A stretch of DNA of 64,000 nucleotides. Origin: Zhihengliuella halotolerans. Its GTDB lineage: Bacteria; Actinomycetota; Actinomycetes; Actinomycetales; Micrococcaceae. The stretch is from the NCBI RefSeq assembly GCF_004217565.1, contig NZ_SHLA01000001.1:2294001-2358000 (forward strand). The letters are read 5' to 3'. A program made the position numbers and the translations under genes. This document shows positions 34,216 through 43,625 of this stretch, piece after piece (position 1 is the first letter of the stretch; the number at the start of each line of letters is the position of its first letter). Under the pieces are notes generated by a model that was not told where the DNA came from, searched no databases, and was given only the letters and a program-made list of their open reading frames with translations.

Positions 34216-35148
34216 CTACCCCTTCATCCCGCTCGTCGCGATGCCCTCGATGAAGTGCTTCTGCCCGATCAGGAAGATGATCAGGATCGGCACGACCGAG
34301 ATGACCGAACCGGTCATGATCATCGCAAACTCGGCGTCGAACTGGCCGACGAATGAGCGCAGTCCGAGCTGGACCGTCCAGAGCCGGTTGCTGGTCAGAT
34401 AGATGAACGGCCCCATGTAGTCGTTCCACGTGTTGACGAACGTCAACAGGGCCAGGGTCGCGAGCGCCGGCTTCGACAGCGGCAAGATGACCCGCGCCCA
34501 GATGCCGTATTCGCTGAGTCCGTCGATGCGGGCCGCTTCGCAGAGTTCGTCCGGAATGGTCATGTAGTACTGGCGCATCAGGAAGACGCCGAACGCGCCG
34601 AAGGCCTGCAGCAGGATGAGCGACCAGAACGTGTTCGTCAGCTCCATGCGCTGCATCATGATGTACTGCGGGACCATGTATGCCTGCCACGGGACGGCGA
34701 TCGTCGCGATGTAGCCCAGGAATAGCCAGTCCCGGCCCGGGAAGCGCACCTTGGCGAAGCCGTAGGCGGCGAGGGAGCCCGTGAGCACCTGCAGGCACGT
34801 GATGATCACGGCCAGGTACAGCGAATTCTGCACGTAGCCGAGCATCGGGATGCGCTCCCAGATATCCGCGTAGTTGGACCACACGAACTCTTCGGGGATC
34901 CACTGGATCGGCACCGTGAACACCTGGTTGTCGTGCTTGAGCGACGAGGAGACCATCCAGATGAACGGCACCATCAGCAGGACCACGAGCACGCAGAGGA
35001 CGGCGTAGGTGATCCTGTCCCCGCGCCGCTGGCGAACCTCCTTCGCGGGAACCCGGCGCATCGGCGCCGGCGCATCGAAGCCGCCCCCTTCCGGGGCCCG
35101 GCTGTCGGCCGTGCGCGGCACACTCGTTTCCTTAACGAGACCGGACAT
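34216..35148 (-). CDS. ABC sugar importer permease 2 of the second saccharide system
   Basis: This 310-residue protein has an approximately 45-residue soluble N-terminus, then about six membrane helices. The EAA loop CEAARIDGLSEYGIWARV is present. The ATG shares one base with the stop of permease 1 (TGATG), a sign of coupled translation. It has no local ATPase gene. The family is MalG-like. The C-terminus ends GIATSGMKG, close to other MalG-like permeases. Confidence 0.88.
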   Translation of the reverse strand: MSGLVKETSVPRTADSRAPEGGGFDAPAPMRRVPAKEVRQRRGDRITYAVLCVLVVLLMVPFIWMVSSSLKHDNQVFTVPIQWIPEEFVWSNYADIWERIPMLGYVQNSLYLAVIITCLQVLTGSLAAYGFAKVRFPGRDWLFLGYIATIAVPWQAYMVPQYIMMQRMELTNTFWSLILLQAFGAFGVFLMRQYYMTIPDELCEAARIDGLSEYGIWARVILPLSKPALATLALLTFVNTWNDYMGPFIYLTSNRLWTVQLGLRSFVGQFDAEFAMIMTGSVISVVPILIIFLIGQKHFIEGIATSGMKG

Positions 35149-36116
35149 CAGCGTTCCCTCCTCTGTTGAATTCTGAACTGGACGACCGTGACCCCGAGCA
35201 CCAGCAAGAACAGGACCAGCGAAATCGCCGACGAGTATCCGAACTCGCCCTGCAGGATGCCCTCGCGGTAGATCAGCTGCGAGAGGACTGTCGTGGAGCG
35301 CCCCGGCCCGCCCTCGGTCATGACGACGATCAGGTCGAAGACCTTGAAACTGGCGACGGTCAGCATGACCACCACGAAGAACGTCGTGGGACGCAGGCCG
35401 GGCAGGGTGACGTTCCAGAAGCGCTGCCAGGCGCTGGCCCCGTCGACTTCGGCCGCCTCGTAGAGCTCGCGCGGGATCGCCTGGAGCCCGGCGAGGTAGA
35501 GGACCATGTAGTAGCCCATGTCCCTCCACACGCTCGTGATGATGACCGCCGGCATCGCCCACGTGGTGCTGGAGGTCCAGCCGGGCGGATCGGAGATCCC
35601 GATCCACATCAGGAACTGGTTGATCGGCCCGCTCTCCGGGTTGAACAGCATGTTCCAAACCACCGCGACCGCCACCAGCGAGGTGATGTAGGGGAAGAAG
35701 ATCGCGACCCGGAAGAGCCCAATGCCCTTGAGCTTGCGGTTGACCAGCAGGGCGAGACCCAGCGCGAGCGCGAGCGTCAGCGGCACGTGGCCGATCGTGT
35801 AGACGACCGTGTTCCGCAGCGCGATCCAGAACGTCTCGCTCGCGAACATCGTCCGGAAGTTCTCCAGCCCCACCCAGCGCGGGGTCGAGAACGAGTTCCA
35901 GTGCATGAAGGCGAGCCCGAAGGCGGCGATGACGGGGATCAGCGTGAAGGCGAGGAACCCCAGGAAATTCGGCAGGATGAAGGACCATCCGATCAGCGTG
36001 TTGCGCCTGGCCTGGCGGCGGTTGCCCGCGGGGCGTCCGCCGCCGGCCGCCGGCCGGGCCGCCGGCTCTGCCGCGGCTGCGGCAAGGGGACCCGCCTCGA
36101 TGCTCGACGTGTTCAT
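35148..36116 (-). CDS. ABC sugar importer permease 1 of the second saccharide system
   Basis: This 322-residue MalF-like permease has a soluble Ala/Pro-rich N-terminus (about 40 residues), six membrane helices and an EAA loop YEAAEVDGASAWQRFW. The ATG has GGGAGGG upstream. It lies 36 bases after the binding-protein gene and overlaps permease 2 by one base. Confidence 0.88.
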   Translation of the reverse strand: MNTSSIEAGPLAAAAAEPAARPAAGGGRPAGNRRQARRNTLIGWSFILPNFLGFLAFTLIPVIAAFGLAFMHWNSFSTPRWVGLENFRTMFASETFWIALRNTVVYTIGHVPLTLALALGLALLVNRKLKGIGLFRVAIFFPYITSLVAVAVVWNMLFNPESGPINQFLMWIGISDPPGWTSSTTWAMPAVIITSVWRDMGYYMVLYLAGLQAIPRELYEAAEVDGASAWQRFWNVTLPGLRPTTFFVVVMLTVASFKVFDLIVVMTEGGPGRSTTVLSQLIYREGILQGEFGYSSAISLVLFLLVLGVTVVQFRIQQRRER

Positions 36117-36152
36117 GATCCCTCCCGTCCGCCGCGCCGTCCCGTCCCGCTC

Positions 36153-37421
36153 CTAGTCGAGTACTTCATTTTTGACCCGCTTCTCCATGTCGGCGATGCC
36201 GGCATCGACGGATTTCTCGCCGGACATGATCAGCTGATGCTCCTCGGTGAGGATCTGGTCGACATCGGAGGAGAGCTCACTGACGGGCATCTCCAGCGCG
36301 GAGACGTCCGGTGAGAACGCCGCGGCGGACCCGTCGTCGCCGGGCATGCCGTCGATCCCGAAGTAGGCTTCCGTGATCGCGTCCGTGCGCAGGGCCGGCA
36401 CCACGCCGATCTCCGCGATCGCCGCGGCGCCCTCCTCGCCCGCGGCCCACGCGATGAATTCGCGAGCCTCCTGGCTGTGCGCGGCATTGCCGTTGACGGC
36501 GAACGACGTCGGCGACCCGAACGTCGTGACCTCGCCGCCGGACTCGAGCTGCGGCATCGCCGCCAGACCCCAGTCGAAGTCGGCGACGCCGTCGTTCTGC
36601 GCCTTCAACAGCGCGGCGATGTACCACGTGCCCATCGGGACCATCGCGGCCTTCTCGGTCTCGAACATGGATCCGTATCCGGTCTGCTGGCTGGTCGCGG
36701 TCGACCACGCGAGAGAGGCCCCGGCATCTTGGAGGTTCAAAGCGGTCTCGTAGCGGTCCTTCAGGAAGCCGTAGTCTCCGCCGATCAGGTCTCCCCCGGA
36801 CTGCGCGGCCGCGGTCGAGTGGACCAGCGACCGCCAGACGTGCTGGTAGGTGCCGTCGGCGTCGGTCTCCGCGGCGATCTTCTCGGCGACCTGCTCGTAC
36901 TCCTCCCAGGTCATGTCCTCCGGGTAGTCGACGCCGGCGGCGTCGAAGAGGTCCTTGTTGTAGTAGAGCAGCCAGAAGTCCTGCCGGTACGGGGCCGCGT
37001 AGTAGGCCCCGTCCAGCTCGAAGGCGTCCAGGCCCGCAAGTTCGTCGCCCGGCAGGTCGGCGACGACGTCGCTGATGTCCTCGAGCTGCCCGCGATTGGC
37101 GAACCGCGAGTAGTCAATGACGTTCTTCATGGTCAGCACGTCGGTGTCGTCGCCGCCGGCGAGCATCGTGGTGACCTTCTCGGCGTAGTTGTCGGCGAGG
37201 ATGTCGACGGGCTGGATGTCGATGTCCGGATTCGCCGCCTCGTAGGCGTCGAAGAGCGCCGCGAACTCCGGGGTGCCCTCGTAGTTCCAGACGCTCACCG
37301 TCAGCGGGGTCCGGCCCTCGGCCCCGCCGTCGTCGGCGGTTCCTGCCGCCCCGGCGCATGAGGTCAGGGCGAGCGCCCCGACGGCCAGGACGGAGGCTGT
37401 AGAGAGTATGCGTCGCTTCAT
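36153..37421 (-). CDS. ABC sugar importer substrate-binding lipoprotein 3
   Basis: This 422-residue family 1 solute-binding lipoprotein has a signal peptide MKRRILSTASVLAVGALAL followed by the lipobox LTSC. The mature protein shows SVWNYEGTPEFAALFDAYE and other MalE-like segments. It is not a close paralogue of the two binding proteins at 6.6-9.5 kb. The ATG has GAAGGAG upstream, stronger than its neighbours, as expected for an abundant binding protein. It stands in its own operon with two permeases, a DUF2264 protein and a 2-hydroxyacid dehydrogenase. Confidence 0.87.
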   Translation of the reverse strand: MKRRILSTASVLAVGALALTSCAGAAGTADDGGAEGRTPLTVSVWNYEGTPEFAALFDAYEAANPDIDIQPVDILADNYAEKVTTMLAGGDDTDVLTMKNVIDYSRFANRGQLEDISDVVADLPGDELAGLDAFELDGAYYAAPYRQDFWLLYYNKDLFDAAGVDYPEDMTWEEYEQVAEKIAAETDADGTYQHVWRSLVHSTAAAQSGGDLIGGDYGFLKDRYETALNLQDAGASLAWSTATSQQTGYGSMFETEKAAMVPMGTWYIAALLKAQNDGVADFDWGLAAMPQLESGGEVTTFGSPTSFAVNGNAAHSQEAREFIAWAAGEEGAAAIAEIGVVPALRTDAITEAYFGIDGMPGDDGSAAAFSPDVSALEMPVSELSSDVDQILTEEHQLIMSGEKSVDAGIADMEKRVKNEVLD

Positions 37422-37439
37422 TGCGGTTCTCCTTCTCGT

Positions 37440-37459
37440 CCGCCGTCGTCGGACGGCGG
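37440..37459 (-). other. Intercistronic hairpin ahead of binding protein 3
   Basis: CCGCCGTC and GACGGCGG form an 8-bp stem with a 4-base loop between the DUF2264 stop and the strong ribosome-binding site of the binding-protein gene. Such hairpins often stabilise the message of the most expressed cistron. Confidence 0.4.
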
Positions 37460-37498
37460 CTCGGTTGGTTGAGGTGCTTCGTGTGTGATGGGTTTCGT

Positions 37499-39427
37499 TC
37501 AGGCGGGCAGGTCCACGGGCGTCGAACACCCGTCGGGCCAGTCGATGCGGGCCGAGCGGGCGGCGACCGCCACCTCGGGAGGGTCCCCGATCCCGGCGCC
37601 GAGACCGACCGCGACCGCGTACCAGCGGCCCGGCACGGGGGCGTCGAAGTCGACGCGGTCGACCCGGACCGTCTCCGCCAGCGGGCTCGCGCCCTCCCGG
37701 CGGGTGGACGCCGCCCGGGCGGCCCCGGCCAGGGGCACGACGACGGCGGCGGGCCCGCCGGGTTCCGCCACCGCCCAGCCGGCGCAGCGCAGCGCAGTCG
37801 CCCGTGCGGCCGCCCGCCCCTCGAGCCGGACGAATCGCAACTCCCACGGCCCGCGCAGCACCGAAACGACGGTGAGGGTCCCGGCAGGGTCGGAGCGGCC
37901 ACGCCAGCCGGAGCCGTGGTCGCGGTCGGGCCGTTCAGCCGCGACCCAGCGCTGCCCGCCGCGGGAGGCGGCCGAGACGGCCCCGTCCTCGGTGCGGGTC
38001 CACAAGGTCTCAAACCCGGCCCGGTGGCTCGCCCGCCCCTGCGCGTCGACGAGCGCCGCGGACTGGTCGGCCGGTTCGATAGCGCCGGCCCCGCCGAGGA
38101 CGGGCGCGGTGGCCGTCGAATAGCCCAGGCGCGCGTACAGCGGGGCGTCGGCCGCCGTCGTGTCGTCTTCGTCCGCAGCCGCGTCGACGCGCGGGAGGTC
38201 GTGGTCGGTCCCGTGGTTGGCGAGGCGCACGACGCCGTCGGCGGCGGTCGCACTCACGGCCCACCCGGGCGCTGCGATCGTGAACGCGTGATCACCAGAT
38301 TCGACCGGCAGCGGCTCCTCGACCGCCGTCCAGACGGGGTGATCCGCCGGCAGCGCCAGCCCGAGGAGGCCTTTGGACGCCCAGTAGGGCGACCCCGGGC
38401 CCGAGTAGGACTGCGCGAGCCCGGGCCAGGAGCCGTGCCAGCCCAGGCTCAGCAGCCCGTCGGCGCCGGGCGCCGCGCGTTCGGCGAAGTGGCGGACGAT
38501 CCCGCTCGCCGCGCGGCGGATCAGGCCGGGCGCGAGGGCGGGTGTGCCGTCGTCGTCGCCGGCGATCGCGCCGGCCCAGAACGGCCCGGCGGCCGCGAAG
38601 CGGTAGACGAGGCTGCGGCCCTGGACGAGCGGTGAGCCGTCGGCGCCGACGAGGCGGACCGCGTCCTGCAGGTAGCGGCCGAGCCGGTCGCGGTCGCTCC
38701 GGCGCCGCTCGGAGTGGTCGCCGGGGGCGTGACCGCCCATCCGGTGCCACAACTGCGGGTAGAGGTGCAGCGCCCAGCCGGCGTAGTGGTCGTAGTTGCG
38801 CTCGTCGCCGTCGCTGAACCAGCCGTCGGCACGTGTGAACGTGTCCAGCAGGGCCAGGTCCTCGGCGATGTCCGCCTCGGAGTAGTCGGCGCCGACGGAC
38901 TTGAGGAACTGGTTCACCACGATCCGGAACCACGCCCAGTTGTTGCGTGGGCGCCACGTGCCGACCATGGGCGCGAGCCAGTCGACGAGGCGCTGGCGTG
39001 TGCCGTCGTCGAGCCGGTCCCAGAGCCACGGGCGCGTCATGTCGAGGATCAGCGCGACGGCGGCGGCCTCGACCTTCGCCTGGTCGTGTTCGTCGAGCCG
39101 CACCCAGCGTCCTGGATGATGCGGGTCCGCGCCGGCGCGCAGGCCCTGCGCGTACCATTCGGCGAGACCAAGCGGATCGCGGCCGTCCTCGCCGGCGAGC
39201 CGGAAACCCGCCAGCAGGAAGGTCCGGGCGAAGCCCTCGAGGCCGTCAACGGCGCGCCCGTAGCCGCCGGCGGGCCCGGGCGGGGTAATGCGGGCGTGGG
39301 ATTCGTCAGCCCACGCCCGCACCCCCAGCAGGGTGGCGTCGGCGACTGCGGTGTGGTGCTCGCGCGTCCAGCCGGTGTAGGGCGAGAGCACGAGATCGGG
39401 CGGGGGCAGGGTGATCGGACCGGGCAT
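37499..39427 (-). CDS. DUF2264 family protein
   Basis: This 642-residue protein has an all-alpha N-terminal half (about 1-380) that matches DUF2264, with WRPRNNWAWFRIVVNQFL and GDERNYDHYAGWALHLY as patterned segments. The C-terminal half is beta-rich. DUF2264 proteins are found in polysaccharide-use loci and the fold resembles alpha/alpha-toroid polysaccharide lyases and unsaturated-glycoside hydrolases, but no reaction is firmly assigned. The ATG shares one base with the stop of the upstream dehydrogenase. There is no signal peptide, so it acts on imported saccharides. Confidence 0.75.
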   Translation of the reverse strand: MPGPITLPPPDLVLSPYTGWTREHHTAVADATLLGVRAWADESHARITPPGPAGGYGRAVDGLEGFARTFLLAGFRLAGEDGRDPLGLAEWYAQGLRAGADPHHPGRWVRLDEHDQAKVEAAAVALILDMTRPWLWDRLDDGTRQRLVDWLAPMVGTWRPRNNWAWFRIVVNQFLKSVGADYSEADIAEDLALLDTFTRADGWFSDGDERNYDHYAGWALHLYPQLWHRMGGHAPGDHSERRRSDRDRLGRYLQDAVRLVGADGSPLVQGRSLVYRFAAAGPFWAGAIAGDDDGTPALAPGLIRRAASGIVRHFAERAAPGADGLLSLGWHGSWPGLAQSYSGPGSPYWASKGLLGLALPADHPVWTAVEEPLPVESGDHAFTIAAPGWAVSATAADGVVRLANHGTDHDLPRVDAAADEDDTTAADAPLYARLGYSTATAPVLGGAGAIEPADQSAALVDAQGRASHRAGFETLWTRTEDGAVSAASRGGQRWVAAERPDRDHGSGWRGRSDPAGTLTVVSVLRGPWELRFVRLEGRAAARATALRCAGWAVAEPGGPAAVVVPLAGAARAASTRREGASPLAETVRVDRVDFDAPVPGRWYAVAVGLGAGIGDPPEVAVAARSARIDWPDGCSTPVDLPA

Positions 39428-40440
39428 CAGGCGCTCAGCTCCAGATCGCCGGCTGTCACCGGCGCAGCGAGCGGGGCTCCGGCCGCCCACCGCTCGAGCT
39501 CGTCGAGCGCATGATCCGTCATGCGCCGGGTCTCACTGCCGAGCGACCCGGCGATATGCGGCGTCAGCATGACGTTGGGCAGGGAATACAGGGGGGACTC
39601 GGCGGGGAGCGGCTCGGGGTCGGTAACATCGAGGATCGCGTGGATCCGACCCGTCGCACAGGCCGACGCGAGGGCGTCGGTGTCGACGAGGGAGCCTCGA
39701 GCCGTGTTGATGAACGTCGCGTGCTCCCGCATCGCCGCGAACTCAGCGGCACCGAACATCCGCCGGGTCGACTCCAGTGCGGGAGCGTGCACGGAGACGA
39801 CGTCGGAGCAGGCCAGCAACTCGTCCAGCCCGACCGCACGTGCGCCGACCGCGTGGACCTCCGCCACGGGCACGTGCGGGTCGTAGACGACGCACTCGAG
39901 CGAGCCAAAGGAACGCAGGTGCTCGACGACGCGTCGCCCGACCTTCGAGAACCCGACGATCCCGACGGTCCGGCCAAGATTGCTCAGCTCGCCGCGGCGA
40001 CCCGCGTAGGCCCAATCCTCGCGGTGCACGCGGGCGTCGTTGGCGAGGAACGGCGCCTTCTTCCCGTCGAAGAGGATCGCGGCGAGCGTGTATTCGGCCA
40101 CCGGCACGGCGTTGACGTGCGCAGCGTTCGACACGGCGACGCCGCGCTCCCAGACCTGCGGTCCGGCGAACCCGCGCACCGACCCGGCGCAGTGCAGGAG
40201 GGCCCGTAGTTTGGGCATCGCCTCGAGTCGATCAGCCGTCAGCCGTGGCACGCCCCAGCCAGTGATCAAGACCTCGACCTCGGCCAAGCGATCGCGCACC
40301 TCCGGAGTGTCGAGCGTGTCCGTCCAGAGTGGCTCGGCCGTCGAGGCCAGGGCGGCCAGGCGGGCGAGCCGGGCCTCATCGAACTGGCCGGCGAACGTCG
40401 CGCCGTCCATAACGATCAGCGCCTCGGGCCGTCGTGTCAT
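39427..40440 (-). CDS. D-isomer-specific 2-hydroxyacid dehydrogenase
   Basis: This 337-residue protein has the family's split catalytic domain and a Rossmann domain with GIVGFSKVGRRV. The active-site triad appears as Arg in NTARGSLVD, Glu in DPEPLP and His in LTPHIAGSLG. It should interconvert a 2-keto acid and a 2-hydroxy acid with NAD(P)H; glyoxylate, hydroxypyruvate or a larger sugar acid are possible. It is the first gene of the minus-strand operon with AAGGAAAC upstream of the ATG, and is divergent from the heparinase-like gene. Confidence 0.82.
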   Translation of the reverse strand: MTRRPEALIVMDGATFAGQFDEARLARLAALASTAEPLWTDTLDTPEVRDRLAEVEVLITGWGVPRLTADRLEAMPKLRALLHCAGSVRGFAGPQVWERGVAVSNAAHVNAVPVAEYTLAAILFDGKKAPFLANDARVHREDWAYAGRRGELSNLGRTVGIVGFSKVGRRVVEHLRSFGSLECVVYDPHVPVAEVHAVGARAVGLDELLACSDVVSVHAPALESTRRMFGAAEFAAMREHATFINTARGSLVDTDALASACATGRIHAILDVTDPEPLPAESPLYSLPNVMLTPHIAGSLGSETRRMTDHALDELERWAAGAPLAAPVTAGDLELSA

Positions 40441-40536
40441 GTCTGTTTCCTTCCATCTGCTGCGAGCCGCGAAAGTGTGCCTTGCATCACCTCACCCATT
40501 CAGTGAATACTCACTTGTGATGCAAATCAATCATTT

Positions 40537-40572
40537 CGTTCATTAACAATCACAATCGTTCAGACTCGAACA
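40537..40572. promoter_or_regulatory. Repeated CGTTCA elements in divergent promoter
   Basis: CGTTCA occurs at 40537-40542 and 40557-40562, exactly 20 bases (two helix turns) apart, and in inverted form as CGAACA at 40567-40572. The two direct copies extend to CAATCA-N3/4-CGTTCA. The region is AT-richer than its surroundings. Repeated elements of this kind are typical for DeoR-type regulators, one of which is encoded two genes downstream. A possible -35 for the plus strand is TTGTGA at 40515-40520. Confidence 0.5.
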
Positions 40573-40595
40573 ATTCACAGGCATGGAGGCGCACG

Positions 40596-42500
40596 ATGCA
40601 CCGCAGCCCTGAAGGCGCCGGGCCCCTCACTGCCGCGTGGCCGGCGATCTCCGATCCGCAGCAGCTCGTCGAAACGCTCGACGACGCCCGCGACCGTCTG
40701 GCCCGCGCCTGGTCGACGCCGCCGGCGACACTGCCCGGGGAACTCGCCGCTGCGGCCCGGGCCGACCTGTCCACCTCCTGGCCCCGTCCACTGGCGCGGC
40801 ACTTCCGGCGCTACCACGCCACCGGCGAACGCATGCCCTACGAGCAGCGCGTCCGCGACCTGCAGGCCCGGCTCACACGGGCCGCCGTCATGGCCTGGGC
40901 GGGCAGCGAATCCGGTACCCCGGACTCCTCCGACGGCGGCTGGCTCGATGAGGTGGCCGATGGCGTGTATCTGCTGTGCGAATTGAGCACGTGGGCGTGG
41001 GTGGCCCACGACGACGCCCATGAGGCCAGCGGAGCCGTCCTCCCCGACACCGACCGCCCCTACCTGGACCTCGGCGCCGGCGAGATCGCGGCCCAGCTGG
41101 CCTGGATCGATCTCCTGCTCGGCGACGCGCTCGACCAGCAGGTCCCCGGACTTCGAGCCCGGATGCGCCTCGAGACCCGCCGCCGCGCCGTCGACCCGTT
41201 CCTCGAAAGGCTCGACTGGCACTGGCTCGGCCTCGACGGGGACGTGCACAACTGGAACCCGTGGATCCACGGGAACCTGCTCACCGCCGCCCTCCTCATG
41301 GAGCCCGACCGCGAGAGGCGCGCGCGGATCGTCGCACGCGTCATCGAGGGCCTGGACCGCTACCTGGCCTGGCTGCCTGCCGACGGCGCGGTAGACGAGG
41401 GCTTCTCCTACTGGTGGGACGGTGCCGGCCGCTGCCTGGAGGCCCTGGAACTTCTCGAGCAGGCCAGCGGCGGCCGCCTGGTCGCCGACGTGCCCGTGCT
41501 GCGCAGCACGCTCGCTTTCCCGCGCCGGCTGCATCTGGGCGGGGCCTTCTTCGTCAACGCCGGCGACGGGGCGGCCCGCGCCAAGGACTCGATCGTCTGG
41601 GAGGTGCTGCTGCCGTGGGCCCGACGCTTCGGTGACGCAGCGACGGCGGCCCACGCGGAGGCGATGGCGGCCGCGGCGCCGGCCGCACCGCCGTCGTCCG
41701 CCGGGATCCACCGCGTCCTGCGGAGACTCGCCACCCGCGCGGCATCCGCGCCGCACAACGCGCCGGCACCGGCGGACGGCTGGGACCGGATTGACTCGGC
41801 CCAGATCGCGGTGGCGCGCGCCAGCGGAGTCGCCGCATCGCTCAAGGGCGGGCACAACGGCGAGCACCACAACCACCTGGATCTGGGCTCGGTGATCGTC
41901 GCGGTTGATGGTGTTCCGCTCGTCGTCGACGCCGGCCAGCCCACCTACACCGCGGAGACGTTCGGCCCGAACCGCTACCGGGCACGCGCCATGCAGAGCC
42001 TGTGGCACTCGACCCCAGCCCCCGGCGGCCTGATGCAGGGAATCGGCAGCCGCTATACGGCGCGCGGCGCACACGCCGCCAGCGCGGCGGCTTCGCGCGA
42101 GAGCCTCGAACTCGCCGGCGCGTACGATCTGCCCGCCGGTTCCTCGTGGCTGCGGAGCCTCACCGTCGACCCTGACGGGCGGGTAGAGGTGATCGACGAG
42201 TGGGAGATCCCCGGTGGGACCGCCGAGACAACGTGCGTGCACCTGCTGCTGGCCGGTACGGTCGAACGGCACGACGGCGGCGCTCGGGTCTCCCCGCGCG
42301 GAATCCCCGGCACGGGCGGCGGTCGCAGCTTGCGGCTCCACTGGCCGTCAGGGGCCGCTGCGCAGTTCGAAGACTGGGAGCTCGAGGACCCGCTGCTGGC
42401 CGCAGTGTGGGGCGAGCGTTTGACGCGGCTGACACTCGACGCCGGCACCGACGCCCGCAGCCACGGACGACTGCGCGTCAGCATGGAGGCCCAGCCATGA
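40596..42500 (+). CDS. Heparinase II/III-like protein (putative polysaccharide lyase)
   Basis: This 634-residue protein has an alpha/alpha-toroid N-terminal half (about 1-370) and a beta-sandwich C-terminal half. The junction motif GGHNGEHHNHLDLGS near residues 418-432 is the hallmark of heparinase II/III-like lyases, where the histidines bind metal. NWNPWIHGNLL in the toroid probably lines the active site. It may cleave uronate-containing oligosaccharides. It lacks a signal peptide, so it probably works in the cytoplasm on imported material. It is translated with GGAGG upstream and overlaps the regulator gene by four bases. Confidence 0.8.
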   Translation: MHRSPEGAGPLTAAWPAISDPQQLVETLDDARDRLARAWSTPPATLPGELAAAARADLSTSWPRPLARHFRRYHATGERMPYEQRVRDLQARLTRAAVMAWAGSESGTPDSSDGGWLDEVADGVYLLCELSTWAWVAHDDAHEASGAVLPDTDRPYLDLGAGEIAAQLAWIDLLLGDALDQQVPGLRARMRLETRRRAVDPFLERLDWHWLGLDGDVHNWNPWIHGNLLTAALLMEPDRERRARIVARVIEGLDRYLAWLPADGAVDEGFSYWWDGAGRCLEALELLEQASGGRLVADVPVLRSTLAFPRRLHLGGAFFVNAGDGAARAKDSIVWEVLLPWARRFGDAATAAHAEAMAAAAPAAPPSSAGIHRVLRRLATRAASAPHNAPAPADGWDRIDSAQIAVARASGVAASLKGGHNGEHHNHLDLGSVIVAVDGVPLVVDAGQPTYTAETFGPNRYRARAMQSLWHSTPAPGGLMQGIGSRYTARGAHAASAAASRESLELAGAYDLPAGSSWLRSLTVDPDGRVEVIDEWEIPGGTAETTCVHLLLAGTVERHDGGARVSPRGIPGTGGGRSLRLHWPSGAAAQFEDWELEDPLLAAVWGERLTRLTLDAGTDARSHGRLRVSMEAQP

Positions 42501-43603
42501 GCCCGGAGGAAGCAGGCGGGCAGGAACGCGCCTCGCGACCGAAGTTCGGCCTGCAGCGTCGGGAGTACCTCCTCGAGACGCTGCGCTCCCACGGCTCGCT
42601 GACGGTTCGCGGGGCGGCAGCCGAACTCGGCGTCAGCGAGCTGACTGTGCGGCGGGACATCAACGCCCTCGAGAAGCAGGGACTGCTTTCACGCGTGCAT
42701 GGCGGGGCGGTGCCACCGTCGCCTGTCGGGCGGGAGGGCGCATCCCGCGGCACCGGGGAGGGCCGGGCCATCGGCATGGTCGTCCCCTCGCTGGACTACT
42801 ACTGGCCGCAGGTCGTCAACGGTGCCCGGCGCGTCGCCGAGGCGCACCGGATCAAGCTGCAGGTGCGCGGTTCCTCCTACGATCCGCACCAGGACCGCGC
42901 GCAGGCAGAGGCCATTCTGAGCACCGGAGCCGTCTCCGGGCTGATCATCGCGCCGACCATCACGGGCGAGGCCGGGCGCGATCTGCTCGCGTGGCTCGAC
43001 GCCCTGCCCGTGCCCGTCGTCCTGGCCGAGCGCCGCGCCCCGGAGGAACTGGCCGCGCGCCGGCTCGAATGGGTGCGCACGGACCACGCCCACGGCGCGC
43101 AGCTGGCCGTCCGGCACCTCGCCCAGCGGGGCCACCGGCGCATCGGCTACCTCACCAACTCCGTCAGTCCGACCAGCGCCCACGTCGTGCGCGGCTGGCA
43201 TCAGGCCACCGAGGCTCTAGGCGTTCACGTCTCCCCCGTGACCGAAGACTTCGCCGAAGGCACACGCGAGCGCAGCCGTGACAAATTCTTCGATGAGCTG
43301 CTGGACCGGGCCGTCGAGTCCGAGACGACGGCCCTCGTCGTGCACTCGGACGTGCAGGCCGTCGCCCTCGCCCAGCACTGCCAGGACCGCGGCCTGCGCA
43401 TCCCGGAGGACCTGGCGATCGTGGCCTACGACGACGAGGTCGCGGACCTGACTGACCCGGCGCTCTCGGCCGTGCGACCGCCGAAGCACCACGTCGGCGC
43501 CAGCGCGGTCCAACTCCTCGCCGCCCGCATCGCTGAGGGCCGCGGCCGTCCGGTGCACCGCCTCGACCTGATCCCCGAACTGATCGTCCGCGGCTCGAGC
43601 TGA
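42497..43603 (+). CDS. DeoR-type HTH / LacI-type sensor hybrid regulator
   Basis: This 368-residue protein has an N-terminal DeoR winged helix (about 17-75: RREYLLETLRSHGSLTVRG, then ELTVRRDINALEKQGLLSRVHGGA). This is fused to a LacI/periplasmic-binding sensor domain (about 90-368: IGMVVPSLDYYWPQVVNGA and RRIGYLTNS). Classical DeoR proteins carry a phosphosugar isomerase-like sensor instead, so this class probably senses an unphosphorylated saccharide. The ATG overlaps the heparinase-like gene's stop (ATGA). It likely controls the divergent promoter with CGTTCA repeats. Confidence 0.82.
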   Translation: MSPEEAGGQERASRPKFGLQRREYLLETLRSHGSLTVRGAAAELGVSELTVRRDINALEKQGLLSRVHGGAVPPSPVGREGASRGTGEGRAIGMVVPSLDYYWPQVVNGARRVAEAHRIKLQVRGSSYDPHQDRAQAEAILSTGAVSGLIIAPTITGEAGRDLLAWLDALPVPVVLAERRAPEELAARRLEWVRTDHAHGAQLAVRHLAQRGHRRIGYLTNSVSPTSAHVVRGWHQATEALGVHVSPVTEDFAEGTRERSRDKFFDELLDRAVESETTALVVHSDVQAVALAQHCQDRGLRIPEDLAIVAYDDEVADLTDPALSAVRPPKHHVGASAVQLLAARIAEGRGRPVHRLDLIPELIVRGSS

Positions 43604-43625
43604 CGCGGAAGGAAACGGAGCCATC

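Noticed and set aside
33518-34903. Longer frame extending the YesL-like gene upstream through permease 2
   Set aside because: The extension is antiframe to the permease and lacks hydrophobic segments; the ATG at 34210 begins the YesL homology.
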